A stretch of DNA of 64,000 nucleotides from Bradymonas sediminis (GCF_003258315.1 NZ_CP030032.1:348001-412000); one strand, 5' to 3'. Counted from the stretch's first letter, positions 1-9,012 are shown. The notes: generated by a model from the letters alone, not told the origin. Numbers and translations are program-made.

Positions 1-2
1 AA

Positions 3-257
3 CCCGCCGACGTGCGCGCCCTCATCGGCCTGATTGAGCGCCCCCTGCCCTATATCGGCGTCATGGGAAGCCCCGCAAAGCTCGCCATGATTCGCCGCGA
101 CCTCATCCACGCGGGCTTCGATAAATCGGTGTTGGACGCCGAGAATATCTACGCCCCCATCGGGCTGCCGATGACGAGCAATACGCCCGAGGAGATCGCC
201 ATCAGTATTGCGGGGGAGTTGCTGGCGGAGCGTGGGGCGTTGTTTCCGATGGCGTAG
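3..257 (+). CDS. XdhC/CoxI family protein, C-terminal fragment
   Basis: The gene runs in from before the window; the frame is open from base 3, so the GTG at 12 is probably not its start. The 84 visible residues match the end of the Rossmann-like domain of XdhC/CoxI proteins: a YIGVMGS turn, an APIGL segment and the closing TPEEIAISIAGEL helix. Members help insert or protect the molybdenum cofactor of xanthine dehydrogenase and CO dehydrogenase-type enzymes. The N-terminal part and any linked molybdoenzyme genes lie outside the window, so the exact substrate cannot be judged. Confidence 0.75.
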   Translation, partial: PADVRALIGLIERPLPYIGVMGSPAKLAMIRRDLIHAGFDKSVLDAENIYAPIGLPMTSNTPEEIAISIAGELLAERGALFPMA

Positions 258-375
258 GTTTTAGGCCGACGCGCCGATTTTTTGTATTTTATCGTTTTTG
301 GCTGAACGGCCTTTCAGGGTTCACCCCTCCCAAAAGTCTTCTAGAACCCTTGCGAGAGGGGTCGATGAGAGTTTT

Positions 376-434
376 AAGTGTTCTGGAGCCCTTCTCGCTG
401 GGTCGACCCCGGCCACGAGGGTTCCAGAACACTT
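376..434. repeat. Long inverted repeat (hairpin)
   Basis: Arms 376-391 and 419-434 are complementary over 16 bases with one mismatch that would be a G-U pair in RNA. The loop holds a further palindrome, GGGTCGACCC. It lies between two genes whose 3' ends face each other. There is no T-run, so it is not a classical terminator; it may be a REP-like element. Confidence 0.5.
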
Positions 435-500
435 GTCGCCAGGGGCGAGTTGAACCCGGAGGGCTGGTCAGGGCTTGGCTCCGATATCACACATCAACGA

Positions 501-1631
501 TCACTCCGGGGGCCACGCCATCTCCGCCGTCACCGGCGCGTGGTCCGACAGCGGCATCGTCTCCATGCCGCCGCTCTTCTCGTCCTGGTGCACCATGCCG
601 CTACCTTCCTTGAATTTGGCGTTGGTGAATAGGTAGTCGAGCTTGCGGTTCCAGGTGCCGTTCTTGTCGGTGGTGTGGGTGAAATACGGGGTGTTGTCGG
701 CCTTGTATTTATCCAGGGGGATCGCGGCGTCGTATTGTGCGTAAAAATCATCGAGCACGCCGATGTCGGGGCGGTAGTCGTCGGCCTGGAAGCGGGCGGT
801 TTCGCAGACGCTGTCGGGGAAGTCGTGCAGGTGGGTGGAGCCGGGCGGGACGGTGTTGAGGTCGCCGGCGGCGATGAAGGTTTTGCCCTGCTCGTCGAGG
901 CGGGCGAGCTCGTCTTTGAAGATGGCGATCTGGCGGCTTTTGGTGCCGTCCTGGGCGAAGGCGGCGGTATGGACGTTGGCGACCCACAGCGGGGTGTCGC
1001 CGGGGACCTCGACGCGCGCGCGCAGGATATTGCGTTTCAGGTAAAAATATTGGGTGACCGGGTCTTGCTCGCCGATGAGCGGCAGGGCGAGGCGCTCGGC
1101 GTGGTTGATCTGCCACTTCGACAGGATGCCGTTGCCGGAGTCGACGTGGCCGATGCCGTCGGAGGGCACGAAGGTCGCGCGCCACTGAGAGGCGTAGGCG
1201 CCAAAATTTAAGTCGGTGTGGTCGAGCAGCCATTGGATCTGGTCGACGTCGGCGGCGCGCTTCGACTTGATGTCGATCTCCTGCAAGATCAGGATATCGG
1301 GGTCGTATTGTTTGATCTTTTTGGCGAGTCCTTCGAGGTTCTCGATGACCTCGTCGCGGGTCATGTCGACGCGGTCGCCGTGGCAATCAAAGAAGAAGTC
1401 GATGCGCCCGCCGCCGAATTTGGCGTTCCAATTCATGACGCGCAATTCGCCCACGTCGGTGCGCGGGATGGCGTAGGAGTCTGCGGTGTAGAGTTGGGCG
1501 TCTTCGACGTCTTCGAATTGGGTGTCAAAAGGGTCAAAGATGGCGCCCACGGCGGCGGCCAGGCCGAGGATGCCGAGGGCGCCCAGGCCCCCGATCAGGA
1601 GTCGTTTAGGCCAGGGGCTTTTGTTGCTCAT
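501..1631 (-). CDS. Endonuclease/exonuclease/phosphatase family protein, membrane-anchored or exported
   Basis: A 376-aa protein of the EEP (DNase I-like) metal-dependent phosphohydrolase fold. Visible motifs are the first strand VMNWNAKF, the metal-binding glutamate in ILQEID, the AAGDLN catalytic stretch, LDYLFTN, and the closing SDHAP histidine. A hydrophobic segment at about residues 8-28 suggests a signal anchor, so the catalytic domain probably works outside the cytoplasmic membrane. An in-frame GTG lies two codons upstream, but the ATG at 1631 fits better. The EEP fold covers nucleases, phosphoesterases and sphingomyelinases; the substrate cannot be assigned. It is last in a minus-strand run beginning near 7.8 kb, 78 bp downstream of the PhoH gene. 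Confidence 0.8.
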   Translation of the reverse strand: MSNKSPWPKRLLIGGLGALGILGLAAAVGAIFDPFDTQFEDVEDAQLYTADSYAIPRTDVGELRVMNWNAKFGGGRIDFFFDCHGDRVDMTRDEVIENLEGLAKKIKQYDPDILILQEIDIKSKRAADVDQIQWLLDHTDLNFGAYASQWRATFVPSDGIGHVDSGNGILSKWQINHAERLALPLIGEQDPVTQYFYLKRNILRARVEVPGDTPLWVANVHTAAFAQDGTKSRQIAIFKDELARLDEQGKTFIAAGDLNTVPPGSTHLHDFPDSVCETARFQADDYRPDIGVLDDFYAQYDAAIPLDKYKADNTPYFTHTTDKNGTWNRKLDYLFTNAKFKEGSGMVHQDEKSGGMETMPLSDHAPVTAEMAWPPE

Positions 1632-1709
1632 AATCACAGATCCACTTCACAAAAAAATTATTCTGCCAGACCCGGAGGGTCGGGCTCCAATAAAGGCAGT
1701 TGTGGCCTC

Positions 1710-3095
1710 TTATAGAAGATTCGCGGCGAGTTCGGCCAACTCGGAGCGCTCACCCTTGAACAGAGAAACGGTGGCGGCGATCGATTGTCCCTTAAATTTG
1801 CTGACGACGTAGGTCAGCCCGTTGGACTCGCTGTCCACGTAGGGGTTGTCGATCTGGTAGGGGTCGCCGGTCAACACGATCTTGGTCCCCTCGCCCACGC
1901 GGGTCAGGATGGTCTTGACCTCGTGGGGGGTGAGGTTCTGGGCCTCGTCGACGATCAGGAAGATATTGGGCAGCGAGCGGCCGCGAATATAGGTGAGCGG
2001 CTCGATCTCGATGATGCCCATATCGATGAGCTCCTGGGCGCCGCGCCCCGCGCGTTTGTCGGCCGCCGACACGCCCATCAGGTGCTCGACATTGTCGAAG
2101 ATGGGGCGCATCCAGGGGTTGAGCTTCTCTTCGACGGTGCCGGGCAGGTACCCGATATCGCGGCCCATCGGGAAGACCGGGCGGCTGACCAGGAGCTTCT
2201 GGTAGGACTGCTCGTCGGTGACCTTTTGCAGGCCGGCCGCGATGGCCAGGATGGTCTTGCCGGTGCCGGCTTTGCCGATGAGCGTGACTAGGTCGATATT
2301 CTTGTCGAGCAGGGCGTCCAGGGCGAAATATTGCTCCTTATTGCGCGGCTTGAGCCCCCAGACGCTGTCGCGCATCGGGCCGAGCGGGGCGATGCTGGCG
2401 AAGTTCGGCTCGTCGGGGTCCTCGATGGTGATGCGCCCCATCGAGTTTTGATTGCCGCCCTCGGAGTTGGTCAGCAGGACGTATTCGTTGGTGTAGGCGC
2501 GGCGCATCTGGGCGCCGGGGTCCTGGGTGGAGCTGCTGCTGATCTTGGGCGGGTAGGTCTTGAGGTCGAGCTCCAGGCCCTTGTCGTCGTGCAGCTTATT
2601 GATGAGGTCGCCGGGGACCGCGATCTCGCAGGCGCCGGGGTAGAGATCCGACACCGAGACGCCTTGCTCCTCGTAATTCTCGGACTCCATGCCCAGGGCG
2701 TTGGCCCGAATGCGCAGGTTCACGTCCTTGGTGAGCAGGATGCACGGGGTGTCGGGCTCGCGCTCCTGCAGGTCCAGGGCGACGGCGAGGATCAGGTTAT
2801 CTTTGGCGCTGGAGTGCAGGAATTTGCCGTCGAGCGAGCGGGTGGTGGCGAGCACCCGAAGCGTGCCGCCGCGCTCCAGCGCGACGCCCTCTTTGAGGTT
2901 TCCCTTGACGCGGTACTCGTCGAGGATGCGGCTGGTCTCGCGCGCGTTTCGCCCCAGCTCGGTCATCTGCTTTTTGAAGGTGTCGATCTCTTCGAGGACG
3001 TAAATGGGGATGACCACGTTATTGTCTTCGAGCTTGAAGATGGCTCGCGGGTCGTGCAGCAAAACGTTCGTGTCAAAAACGAAATTCTTTTGCAT
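1710..3095 (-). CDS. PIN-PhoH family ATPase
   Basis: A 461-aa two-domain protein. Residues 1-140 form a PIN-type RNase domain (VFDTNVLLHDP at the start, with later conserved acidic residues); the C-terminal half is a PhoH-like ATPase with Walker A GKAGTGKT and Walker B FLIVDEAQNL followed by VLTGDPYQID. This PIN plus PhoH layout is that of the PhoH2/YlaK group, thought to couple RNA unwinding to cleavage. The length is normal for the group and all nucleotide-binding motifs are present. The gene stands 110 bp downstream of the diguanylate cyclase gene on the same strand. Confidence 0.9.
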   Translation of the reverse strand: MQKNFVFDTNVLLHDPRAIFKLEDNNVVIPIYVLEEIDTFKKQMTELGRNARETSRILDEYRVKGNLKEGVALERGGTLRVLATTRSLDGKFLHSSAKDNLILAVALDLQEREPDTPCILLTKDVNLRIRANALGMESENYEEQGVSVSDLYPGACEIAVPGDLINKLHDDKGLELDLKTYPPKISSSSTQDPGAQMRRAYTNEYVLLTNSEGGNQNSMGRITIEDPDEPNFASIAPLGPMRDSVWGLKPRNKEQYFALDALLDKNIDLVTLIGKAGTGKTILAIAAGLQKVTDEQSYQKLLVSRPVFPMGRDIGYLPGTVEEKLNPWMRPIFDNVEHLMGVSAADKRAGRGAQELIDMGIIEIEPLTYIRGRSLPNIFLIVDEAQNLTPHEVKTILTRVGEGTKIVLTGDPYQIDNPYVDSESNGLTYVVSKFKGQSIAATVSLFKGERSELAELAANLL

Positions 3096-3205
3096 AAGTC
3101 CTCATCAAATTAAAGGAATTTCAAATTGAGCATTTCAATTGTGCCCGGCAATCATCCTGCGCTGCTATGCTTGGAGTCTCCGGCGTTTGAGCCTTATATC
3201 TCGGG

Positions 3206-5419
3206 TTAAAGTTGGTCTGCCGAGGTGACCTGGTTTCGGCCGTGTTCCTTCGAATAGTACAACGCCTGGTCGGTCAGGTCGATCAGCGGTTGCTTCTCTT
3301 CGGAGTCTTCGGGCCACACGGACACGCCCATACTGATGGTACATTTAAAGGTGCCTTGTTCGCTATTAAATTCCAACCGCCCGATATCTTCGCGCAGCCG
3401 GTTCGCCACGCGCATGGCGGTGGCGCGGTCCGCATCTTCTAAGATAATCGCGAATTCCTCGCCGCCATAGCGACAGGGGACATCGACCTCGCGCAGCGAG
3501 TCGATGAAGACCTTGGACACCTGGCGCAAGACCTCGTCGCCGGCGGGGTGGCCGTGGGTGTCGTTGACCGATTTGAAGTGGTCGATATCGGTGAGCACCA
3601 GCGCGAAGGGCTGCTGGGTGCGCCGATGCCGCGCGATGGTCGACTCCAGGCGCGATTGGAAGGTGCGGTGGTTTGACAGGCCGGTGAGCCCGTCGGTGGT
3701 CGCCATTTGCTCCATCTGGGCGTAGAGGCGCGCGTTCTGCAGGCTGATGGCGACCTGGTTGCCCACGACCTCGAGCATCTCGCGGCGCTCGGCGCCGAAT
3801 TGGCCGGCCTGGCGGTGGCAAATCACCAGCGTGCCGATGGCCTTATCGTGGGCGACCAGCGGCAAGACCAACATGCTGCGGATGTCTTTGATCGGCTCGT
3901 CGCGGGTGAAGATGATCGGGTCAGACTCGCGCACCTGTCCGCCGTAGGGCAGGTAGTGGCGGTTCTCCACGACCATGGCGACCAGCCCGCCGCTGGGCCG
4001 TGTCTCGTGGTGCGCGTCGTTGAAGGTGCGCCCCACCCAGTCTTCAAACGGACCCTCAAAATCAGCGGCGTGGTCGACCGCCTCGATGCGATGGGTATGG
4101 GTGTCCGGGTCGAAGGCGGTGATGGCGGCGAAGTCGTATTCGACGATGCTCGCGATGCTCTCCAGGGCGACGCGGTAGACGTCTTTTGGCGAGAGCACGC
4201 CGTTGAGGTTTCGGCTGGCCTCAAAGAAGCGGCTTAGCTCGAATTTCGTGCGCTCGATGCTGGTGAACATGCGCTCGTTTTCGATGGCGCGCAAAATATA
4301 AGCGGCGGCCTCCTCGGCGACGGCGGTGTCGGCGCTGGTGAAGCCGCTGCCGTCGACGCGGTCGGCGCAGAGGATCCCGCGCAGGTGGCCGTTTTCGATG
4401 ACCGGGATGCCCAAAAAATGCTGGATATTTTGGGGCTGGCGATAATAAGGAATGCCGCGAAAGCCCGGGCGAAGATCTTCTAATAAGAGCGGTTCGCGCT
4501 GGCGCGTGATGGTGCCGACGACGCCCTTGGCCGGCTTAATCTCGGTCTCAAGCAGCGCGTCGCTATCGCTGACGAGCTCCTTGATGCGCAGGTTCTCCTG
4601 GCGCACGTCGAACCACAAAAGCACGCAGGTGTTGCATTTCAGCGCGGCCTTGAGCATCGAGAGGCTGACATAGGTCGTGTGCTGGACGGCCTCGACGGCG
4701 TCGTAGACCGCCATCTCCTCGGCCTGCGCGCGCCCGGCCAGCGCGGCGTCGGTGCGACCGGAGTTGAGCAGGCGAAACTCCCGGGCCTGGCGCAACATTT
4801 TATCGCGCTCGGCGTCGACCTCGCGCTGGTGGCGCCGGCGTCGCTCCATCACCTCGGTGCCGTGGACGAAATAGGACAAAAATCCGAAGAGCGCGATAAA
4901 GACGCTGCGGGTGCCCAGAAGCGCGAGGTCGACCGAGGATTGCAGGTGGATGCCGGTGGTGATTTCGGCGGTGCCGCTCGGGGTGCCGAGCCAATGCGAG
5001 GCCCACTCGATGATAAGCGCGGTGAGCACCGCGCCGATCGCGGCGTTTCGGGCCTCGAAGGTGACCAGAAATGCCAGCAGCAGATAGATGAGCGGGTAGA
5101 TATCGACGCCGAGCGCGCTGAGCGTGCGGACCACGACGAAGCCGGTGGTGATGTAGAAGACCGATCGCTCGAGTTGGAAGCTCGTGGTGACCTGGCGCGC
5201 GTCGCTCGAGGCGGCCGCGCCGCGCATCGTGCGCGAGGCGAGCCAGCCGGAGATGCCCAGCAGGGCCACGGCGGGGATGATATTGAACCAGGCCGGATAT
5301 GACGGGTTCGCGATTAGGCCGGTGGCATATAACACCACCGCCAATACGGCTGCGCCGGTCGGCCAACTCGCCTCGATTTGGCGAGGCCGACGAATCAAGC
5401 TGCGTGTCGTCGCGCTCAT
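3206..5419 (-). CDS. Membrane-bound GAF-GGDEF diguanylate cyclase
   Basis: A 737-aa protein with about six predicted membrane segments (residues 20-200), a short coiled linker, two GAF-like domains (about 240-390 and 400-560) and a C-terminal GGDEF domain that makes cyclic-di-GMP. The signature is YGGEEF, an active form, and an RxxD (REVD) lies five residues before it, matching the product-inhibition I-site. No EAL domain is present. A second ATG (5419) preceded closely by AAGGATGGAG is preferred to the ATG at 5428. The membrane part and GAFs suggest sensing of an envelope or small-molecule cue. It follows the ExbB-ExbD-FtsB-like genes on the same strand. Confidence 0.88.
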   Translation of the reverse strand: MSATTRSLIRRPRQIEASWPTGAAVLAVVLYATGLIANPSYPAWFNIIPAVALLGISGWLASRTMRGAAASSDARQVTTSFQLERSVFYITTGFVVVRTLSALGVDIYPLIYLLLAFLVTFEARNAAIGAVLTALIIEWASHWLGTPSGTAEITTGIHLQSSVDLALLGTRSVFIALFGFLSYFVHGTEVMERRRRHQREVDAERDKMLRQAREFRLLNSGRTDAALAGRAQAEEMAVYDAVEAVQHTTYVSLSMLKAALKCNTCVLLWFDVRQENLRIKELVSDSDALLETEIKPAKGVVGTITRQREPLLLEDLRPGFRGIPYYRQPQNIQHFLGIPVIENGHLRGILCADRVDGSGFTSADTAVAEEAAAYILRAIENERMFTSIERTKFELSRFFEASRNLNGVLSPKDVYRVALESIASIVEYDFAAITAFDPDTHTHRIEAVDHAADFEGPFEDWVGRTFNDAHHETRPSGGLVAMVVENRHYLPYGGQVRESDPIIFTRDEPIKDIRSMLVLPLVAHDKAIGTLVICHRQAGQFGAERREMLEVVGNQVAISLQNARLYAQMEQMATTDGLTGLSNHRTFQSRLESTIARHRRTQQPFALVLTDIDHFKSVNDTHGHPAGDEVLRQVSKVFIDSLREVDVPCRYGGEEFAIILEDADRATAMRVANRLREDIGRLEFNSEQGTFKCTISMGVSVWPEDSEEKQPLIDLTDQALYYSKEHGRNQVTSADQL

Positions 5420-5481
5420 AGTCTCCATCCTTGGTCTATCTTTGGCTCAAAGCCGCGGCATCCTTGCCGGGGCGCGAGGCT

Positions 5482-6000
5482 CTATTTTGCGTCGTGCTTG
5501 ACGAACTCGGCCGGGGCGAGAACGGACGCTCCGACCAGGTCGCGCACGCGTTGCTCGCGCAGCGGGTCCACATGTTGGTCAAACTCCACCTGGAGTTTGG
5601 CGCTCGGAATATCTTCGTGAAGCGCTTCGAGCCCCTCGGGAAGCTGATCGATAAGGATCGTCTTGCCGGCGAGTCTCAAAGAGTCGGGGCTCACGGTGAG
5701 GAGGACGCTGACTTCGAGCGTCTCCTCGGGTTGCCCGAATTGGAAGATGACTTCGTCCGGGCGGGCGAGGCGGCTGTTGGCGCGCGCCTTGCGCTCGGCC
5801 AATCGCGGGTCGTCGCGCAGGGCGACGACCTTGCGCGCCATCTCCTTATTCTCAGCCTCTAATTCACGGTTCTGGCGGCGTAGCTCGTTGACTTCCTGCT
5901 CGATCTTCTCGGCGCGCTCGATATTCTCGTGCGTGAAAACATAATAGGTCGTGACCGATATGATGGTTAAAACCAATAATGTGAGTCCGAGACGCTGCAT
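5482..6000 (-). CDS. FtsB/DivIC-like membrane coiled-coil protein with an extra C-terminal domain
   Basis: A 172-aa protein with one N-terminal membrane segment (about residues 4-22), a coiled coil rich in Glu, Arg and Leu, and a stretch (ALRDDP then LARPDEVIFQFGQPEE) like the end of FtsB/DivIC septum proteins, which is usually where such proteins stop. About 80 further residues follow; their layout (LAGKTILIDQLPEGL then a helix and strand) vaguely recalls the periplasmic domain of ExbD/TolR, but it lacks the ExbD membrane aspartate. It lies 121 bp downstream of exbD. The start is put at ATG 6000 rather than TTG 6009. The function is unproven; the FtsB resemblance is moderate. Confidence 0.55.
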   Translation of the reverse strand: MQRLGLTLLVLTIISVTTYYVFTHENIERAEKIEQEVNELRRQNRELEAENKEMARKVVALRDDPRLAERKARANSRLARPDEVIFQFGQPEETLEVSVLLTVSPDSLRLAGKTILIDQLPEGLEALHEDIPSAKLQVEFDQHVDPLREQRVRDLVGASVLAPAEFVKHDAK

Positions 6001-6121
6001 GGAAGTCAAAGCTCATCGCGTTAAGGTGAATTCGTCGGGCTAAGTGGGTCGCCGGGGCAAGACTAGCAGAGAGAGAAGAGAGCGCAAGAAATTGCTGGTC
6101 CGGCGGCGCAGCGCGGCGGCT

Positions 6122-6580
6122 TTATTTGGAGGCGGGCTGGGTGATCACGAGGTTGACGGACTTAAATCCGCTCTCTTTGATCTGGTCGAGGATCTCGATG
6201 ACCTTGCCGTGGGTGGCGAGTTTGTCGCCGCGCAACAGCACGTTCGCGTCGGGGTGTTTGGCGTATAGATTCGCGAGCTTCTCGCTCAAATTGGCGCCTT
6301 CGATCTGCTCACCGTCGAGCACATTACCGGGGTCTGCGGCGTCGCTTTTGATCTCGACCGAGCCGTCTTCGGTGATGAAGAGCACGATCTTCTGGGCGTC
6401 CGAGATGGCCTCGCCGCTGGCTGCGCTGGGCAGGTTGATGGGGATCTCGGCGTCTTCGGTTTTGGAGAAGGTGCTGGTGACCAAAAAGAAGATCAGCAGC
6501 AAGAAGACTACGTCGATCAGCGGCGTCATATCGAGGTCAACGGTGACGCGCCGGCTTTTTCGCATGTCGCGCAAACTCAT
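6122..6580 (-). CDS. exbD: ExbD/TolR family biopolymer transport protein
   Basis: A 152-aa protein with the ExbD/TolR layout: basic N-terminus, one membrane helix carrying the proton-relay aspartate (DMTPLIDVVFLLLIFF), and a periplasmic domain ending in a helix and the strand SVNLVITQP. It forms the stator of a proton-driven motor together with ExbB. Its ATG overlaps the exbB stop by four bases, indicating translational coupling. Homologues energise TonB uptake, Tol-Pal, and in myxobacteria the AglRQS gliding motor; the sequence alone does not say which. Confidence 0.9.
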   Translation of the reverse strand: MSLRDMRKSRRVTVDLDMTPLIDVVFLLLIFFLVTSTFSKTEDAEIPINLPSAASGEAISDAQKIVLFITEDGSVEIKSDAADPGNVLDGEQIEGANLSEKLANLYAKHPDANVLLRGDKLATHGKVIEILDQIKESGFKSVNLVITQPASK

Positions 6581-7284
6581 GCGTTCTCCTCGGGCGCATC
6601 GGAAGAGTCGGTCGTGGCGCTCGCATGAGCGACGGCGGGCGTCGGGGCGTTCGCGCTGGTCTCGGCGGCGAGCAGGTCGAGGATGCTCAGGCTGATATCC
6701 TCGAGCTCGACGGCGTGGCGGTCGATGCGGCTCATAATATAGCGGTGGCCCAAGAAGACCGGGATCGCCACGGTGAGCCCGGCGGCTGTGGTGATCATCG
6801 CCTCCCAGATGCCCCCGGCCAGCGCTCCGGCGTCGACCACCCCGGCGCTGCCGGATTGAACCATGACGCCCTGAAAGACCGAGATCATGCCGACGACCGT
6901 GCCCAGAAGCCCCATCAGCGGGGTGACCGTGGCGATCGCGCCCAGCGCCCCGGTAAAGCGCTCCATAAAGAAGACCTCGCGCTCGCCTTTCTCGAGCATG
7001 ACCTCTTTGATGATCGCCCTGGGGCGCCCGGCGTTGTGGATGCCGATCTCGAGCATCGACGCGATGGGGGACTCGTTGGTCTTGCAGAGGTTCTCGGCCT
7101 CGTCGAAGCGCCCGTCATGGAGCATATCGCGCACGACCTGCACGAAGCGACTCGGCACGATCTTGGCGCGTTGAAGGGCCCAGAGGCGCTCCATAAAAAA
7201 TGCCAGCGCGACCACCGATGAGCCCAGGATCGGGATCATCAGCCAGCCACCTTTTGCCAGAAATTCGTAGACTTCGTTCATCAT
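6577..7284 (-). CDS. exbB: MotA/TolQ/ExbB proton channel family protein
   Basis: A 235-aa ExbB/TolQ-type channel with an N-terminal membrane helix (about 13-32), a cytoplasmic loop, and two C-terminal helices in the signature region (TVTPLMGLLGTVVGMISVF, then AMITTAAGLTVAIPVFLGH). The conserved Thr and Pro residues lining the proton path are present. It pairs with the overlapping exbD gene. A two-base gap separates it from the upstream two-TM gene, so the three are probably one operon. No TonB gene is seen beside it. Confidence 0.92.
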   Translation of the reverse strand: MMNEVYEFLAKGGWLMIPILGSSVVALAFFMERLWALQRAKIVPSRFVQVVRDMLHDGRFDEAENLCKTNESPIASMLEIGIHNAGRPRAIIKEVMLEKGEREVFFMERFTGALGAIATVTPLMGLLGTVVGMISVFQGVMVQSGSAGVVDAGALAGGIWEAMITTAAGLTVAIPVFLGHRYIMSRIDRHAVELEDISLSILDLLAAETSANAPTPAVAHASATTDSSDAPEENA

Positions 7285-7286
7285 AA

Positions 7287-7811
7287 TCAGGTCTCTTGGT
7301 CTTCAGAAGGCTCGATTGCGGGCGGGGCCGGGGCTTCGGGTGTGAGCGGCGCGTCCATGGCGATGCCGCGGCGCTCGGCGACCTCGAAGACCGAGGTGAA
7401 GAATTGGTAGGCGCCGTTTTTGGTCTGCTCGGAGCGCAGCGTCGCGATATGCATCTGGTTGGCCAGGCAATAGTGCTGGATCTTGGCCAACAGGTCTAAG
7501 GCTCGGCGTACGACAAAGATTCGTACCACGAAGAGGCTGACCAGAAATACCAGGACCACGCCGATCCACAGGCGCGCCATGCCGAGGGTTTCGGTGCCAA
7601 AGAGGGTGACGGTCAGCCCGAGGAAAAGCGCGAGCGCCGCCAGCACGCTGAGGCCGGCGCGGCTATAGGCGCGGCCAAATTGGCGGTCGACCTCGCTGAC
7701 GAATTCCTCGTGGGCCGGATTCACCCGGGCCGGAGGAGAGTCGGTTTCAGCAGGATCGCCCATCTTAGATTCGGCCGAGGTGGCGTCGGTTTGGGTGTCG
7801 GTATTCTTCAT
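7287..7811 (-). CDS. Hypothetical two-TM protein, first gene of the exbBD operon
   Basis: A 174-aa protein I do not recognise. Residues 1-40 are polar and probably disordered; two membrane helices follow (about 54-72 and 82-101), then a soluble helical segment and an Ala/Pro-rich acidic tail. Its stop lies two bases before the exbB start, so it is almost certainly cotranscribed with exbBD and may be an accessory factor of that motor. No clear Shine-Dalgarno sequence precedes the ATG at 7811. The only functional hint is operon position. Confidence 0.6.
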   Translation of the reverse strand: MKNTDTQTDATSAESKMGDPAETDSPPARVNPAHEEFVSEVDRQFGRAYSRAGLSVLAALALFLGLTVTLFGTETLGMARLWIGVVLVFLVSLFVVRIFVVRRALDLLAKIQHYCLANQMHIATLRSEQTKNGAYQFFTSVFEVAERRGIAMDAPLTPEAPAPPAIEPSEDQET

Positions 7812-8207
7812 AGAAGGTAGGGGCTTGGAACAAGATCGAATAGAAACTGAGAGTCATTCAGTCAAAAAATTTAGAAACTCAAGCGTTTGTACCTTACAAC
7901 TCAGAGCCCGTCTGGCCAACCACGCCAGCGGTGATCGCGGGTTTGAGCGAGGGTCTGCCGCCCGGGGCACAGGCAAGGAACACGCGTTGGGCGAAAAATA
8001 TTTTGCCAACAATGGAACGAGCAGCGTGTGTCGCGGGTTATAGTATGTGTCAGTCGGCCTGCGAAGCAGGTTTTTGATGAAATTTTCACTCAGATGCGTG
8101 CTTTCCCGACGACGAACCGTATATTTAATTTATAGAACCATTCCGAGGCGTTAGGCATTCGGCCAGCACCCCGGTTGAACTCAGTTTGTATGTGATGAGG
8201 TGAATTC
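7812..8207. other. Divergent intergenic region
   Basis: This 396-bp stretch separates the exbBD operon (leftwards) from the cold-shock gene (rightwards) and must hold both promoters. It is less GC-rich than its surroundings. A short hairpin (CCTGC, loop GAA, GCAGG) followed by five T lies at 8058-8075 and could act as a weak terminator or leader structure. An AT-rich patch with TATATTTAATTTATAG near 8119 is the best -10-like site, but no convincing -35 was found. The short frames here look non-coding. Confidence 0.4.
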
Positions 8208-8957
8208 ATGAGCATGTCCGAAAACATCTCCAATAAGTTGCACTCGCCCGATACCGAATTGTCGCGAAGGCTGCTCGAGTATTTCGAGCGCGCCGGGGCG
8301 ATGATAGATTCAAATCCGCGATTCCGAGATGAGTATTTGCTCGACTTCACGGTCACGGCCCTGGAAGACGTGCACGCGCACGTTAACCTGGGGATTCACG
8401 TGACCAGTGAGACCGACGATCTCGACCGACAGCAGGCATTCTTGCAGGCGTCGAACCGAGGAATTGTGCTGAAGTCACTCTATATAGAGATCGACGAAGA
8501 AACGGTAGAAAGCGGTGGCTTATTGGTCGCCTTTGGTACCTGTCTGTCCTTTCTTTTTGACCGGCGCTACAGCCATATCAAAGCAATGGGAGTCCGGATG
8601 CACCCGGATTGCTCCTTTAATTTCTTTGATATCGAAGAGAGCGTCGACCGCCTGGAGCGGATGTCGCTGGATGAAGAGCTGTCGGTCGGTGAAGATATTG
8701 ACGGGCGTATCATCGCCTATTTCACCGACAAAGGCTTCGGCTTTATCCAGACCGATGAGGAGCGCAAGTTCTTCTTCCATATCGCCAACGTCGTCGACGA
8801 CGAGCTTCGTACCCGGCTGCCGGCCTATGTGCCCGGCGAGATCATTCCGGTCGAGTTTCAGTACGGCGGCCACGATGGCAAGAAATATCCCAAAGCCATC
8901 AACGTCACGGTCATCGAGGATGACGACGACTATGATGACGATGACGACGACTATTAA
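8208..8957 (+). CDS. Cold-shock-domain protein with an uncharacterised N-terminal domain and acidic tail
   Basis: A 249-aa protein. Residues about 1-155 form a mixed alpha-beta domain I cannot assign. Residues about 163-230 are a cold-shock (OB-fold) domain with both RNA-binding motifs: KGFGFI (RNP1-like) and FFFHI (RNP2-like). The last 14 residues are almost all Asp and Tyr. Classical bacterial Csp proteins are about 70 aa with no extra domain. The start is backed by GAGGTG eight bases upstream. The expected role is single-stranded nucleic acid binding, with the N-terminal domain giving partner or signal specificity; that part is inference. Confidence 0.8.
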   Translation: MSMSENISNKLHSPDTELSRRLLEYFERAGAMIDSNPRFRDEYLLDFTVTALEDVHAHVNLGIHVTSETDDLDRQQAFLQASNRGIVLKSLYIEIDEETVESGGLLVAFGTCLSFLFDRRYSHIKAMGVRMHPDCSFNFFDIEESVDRLERMSLDEELSVGEDIDGRIIAYFTDKGFGFIQTDEERKFFFHIANVVDDELRTRLPAYVPGEIIPVEFQYGGHDGKKYPKAINVTVIEDDDDYDDDDDDY

Positions 8958-9012
8958 GTCCTCGGGGTATTCGGTCTGACCTTCGTTGGTCTGCGTTTAG
9001 TCCCTTCGCGTC

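Noticed and set aside
8090-8356. 88-aa minus-strand frame upstream of the cold-shock gene
   Set aside because: It overlaps the well-supported cold-shock gene and lacks start signals.
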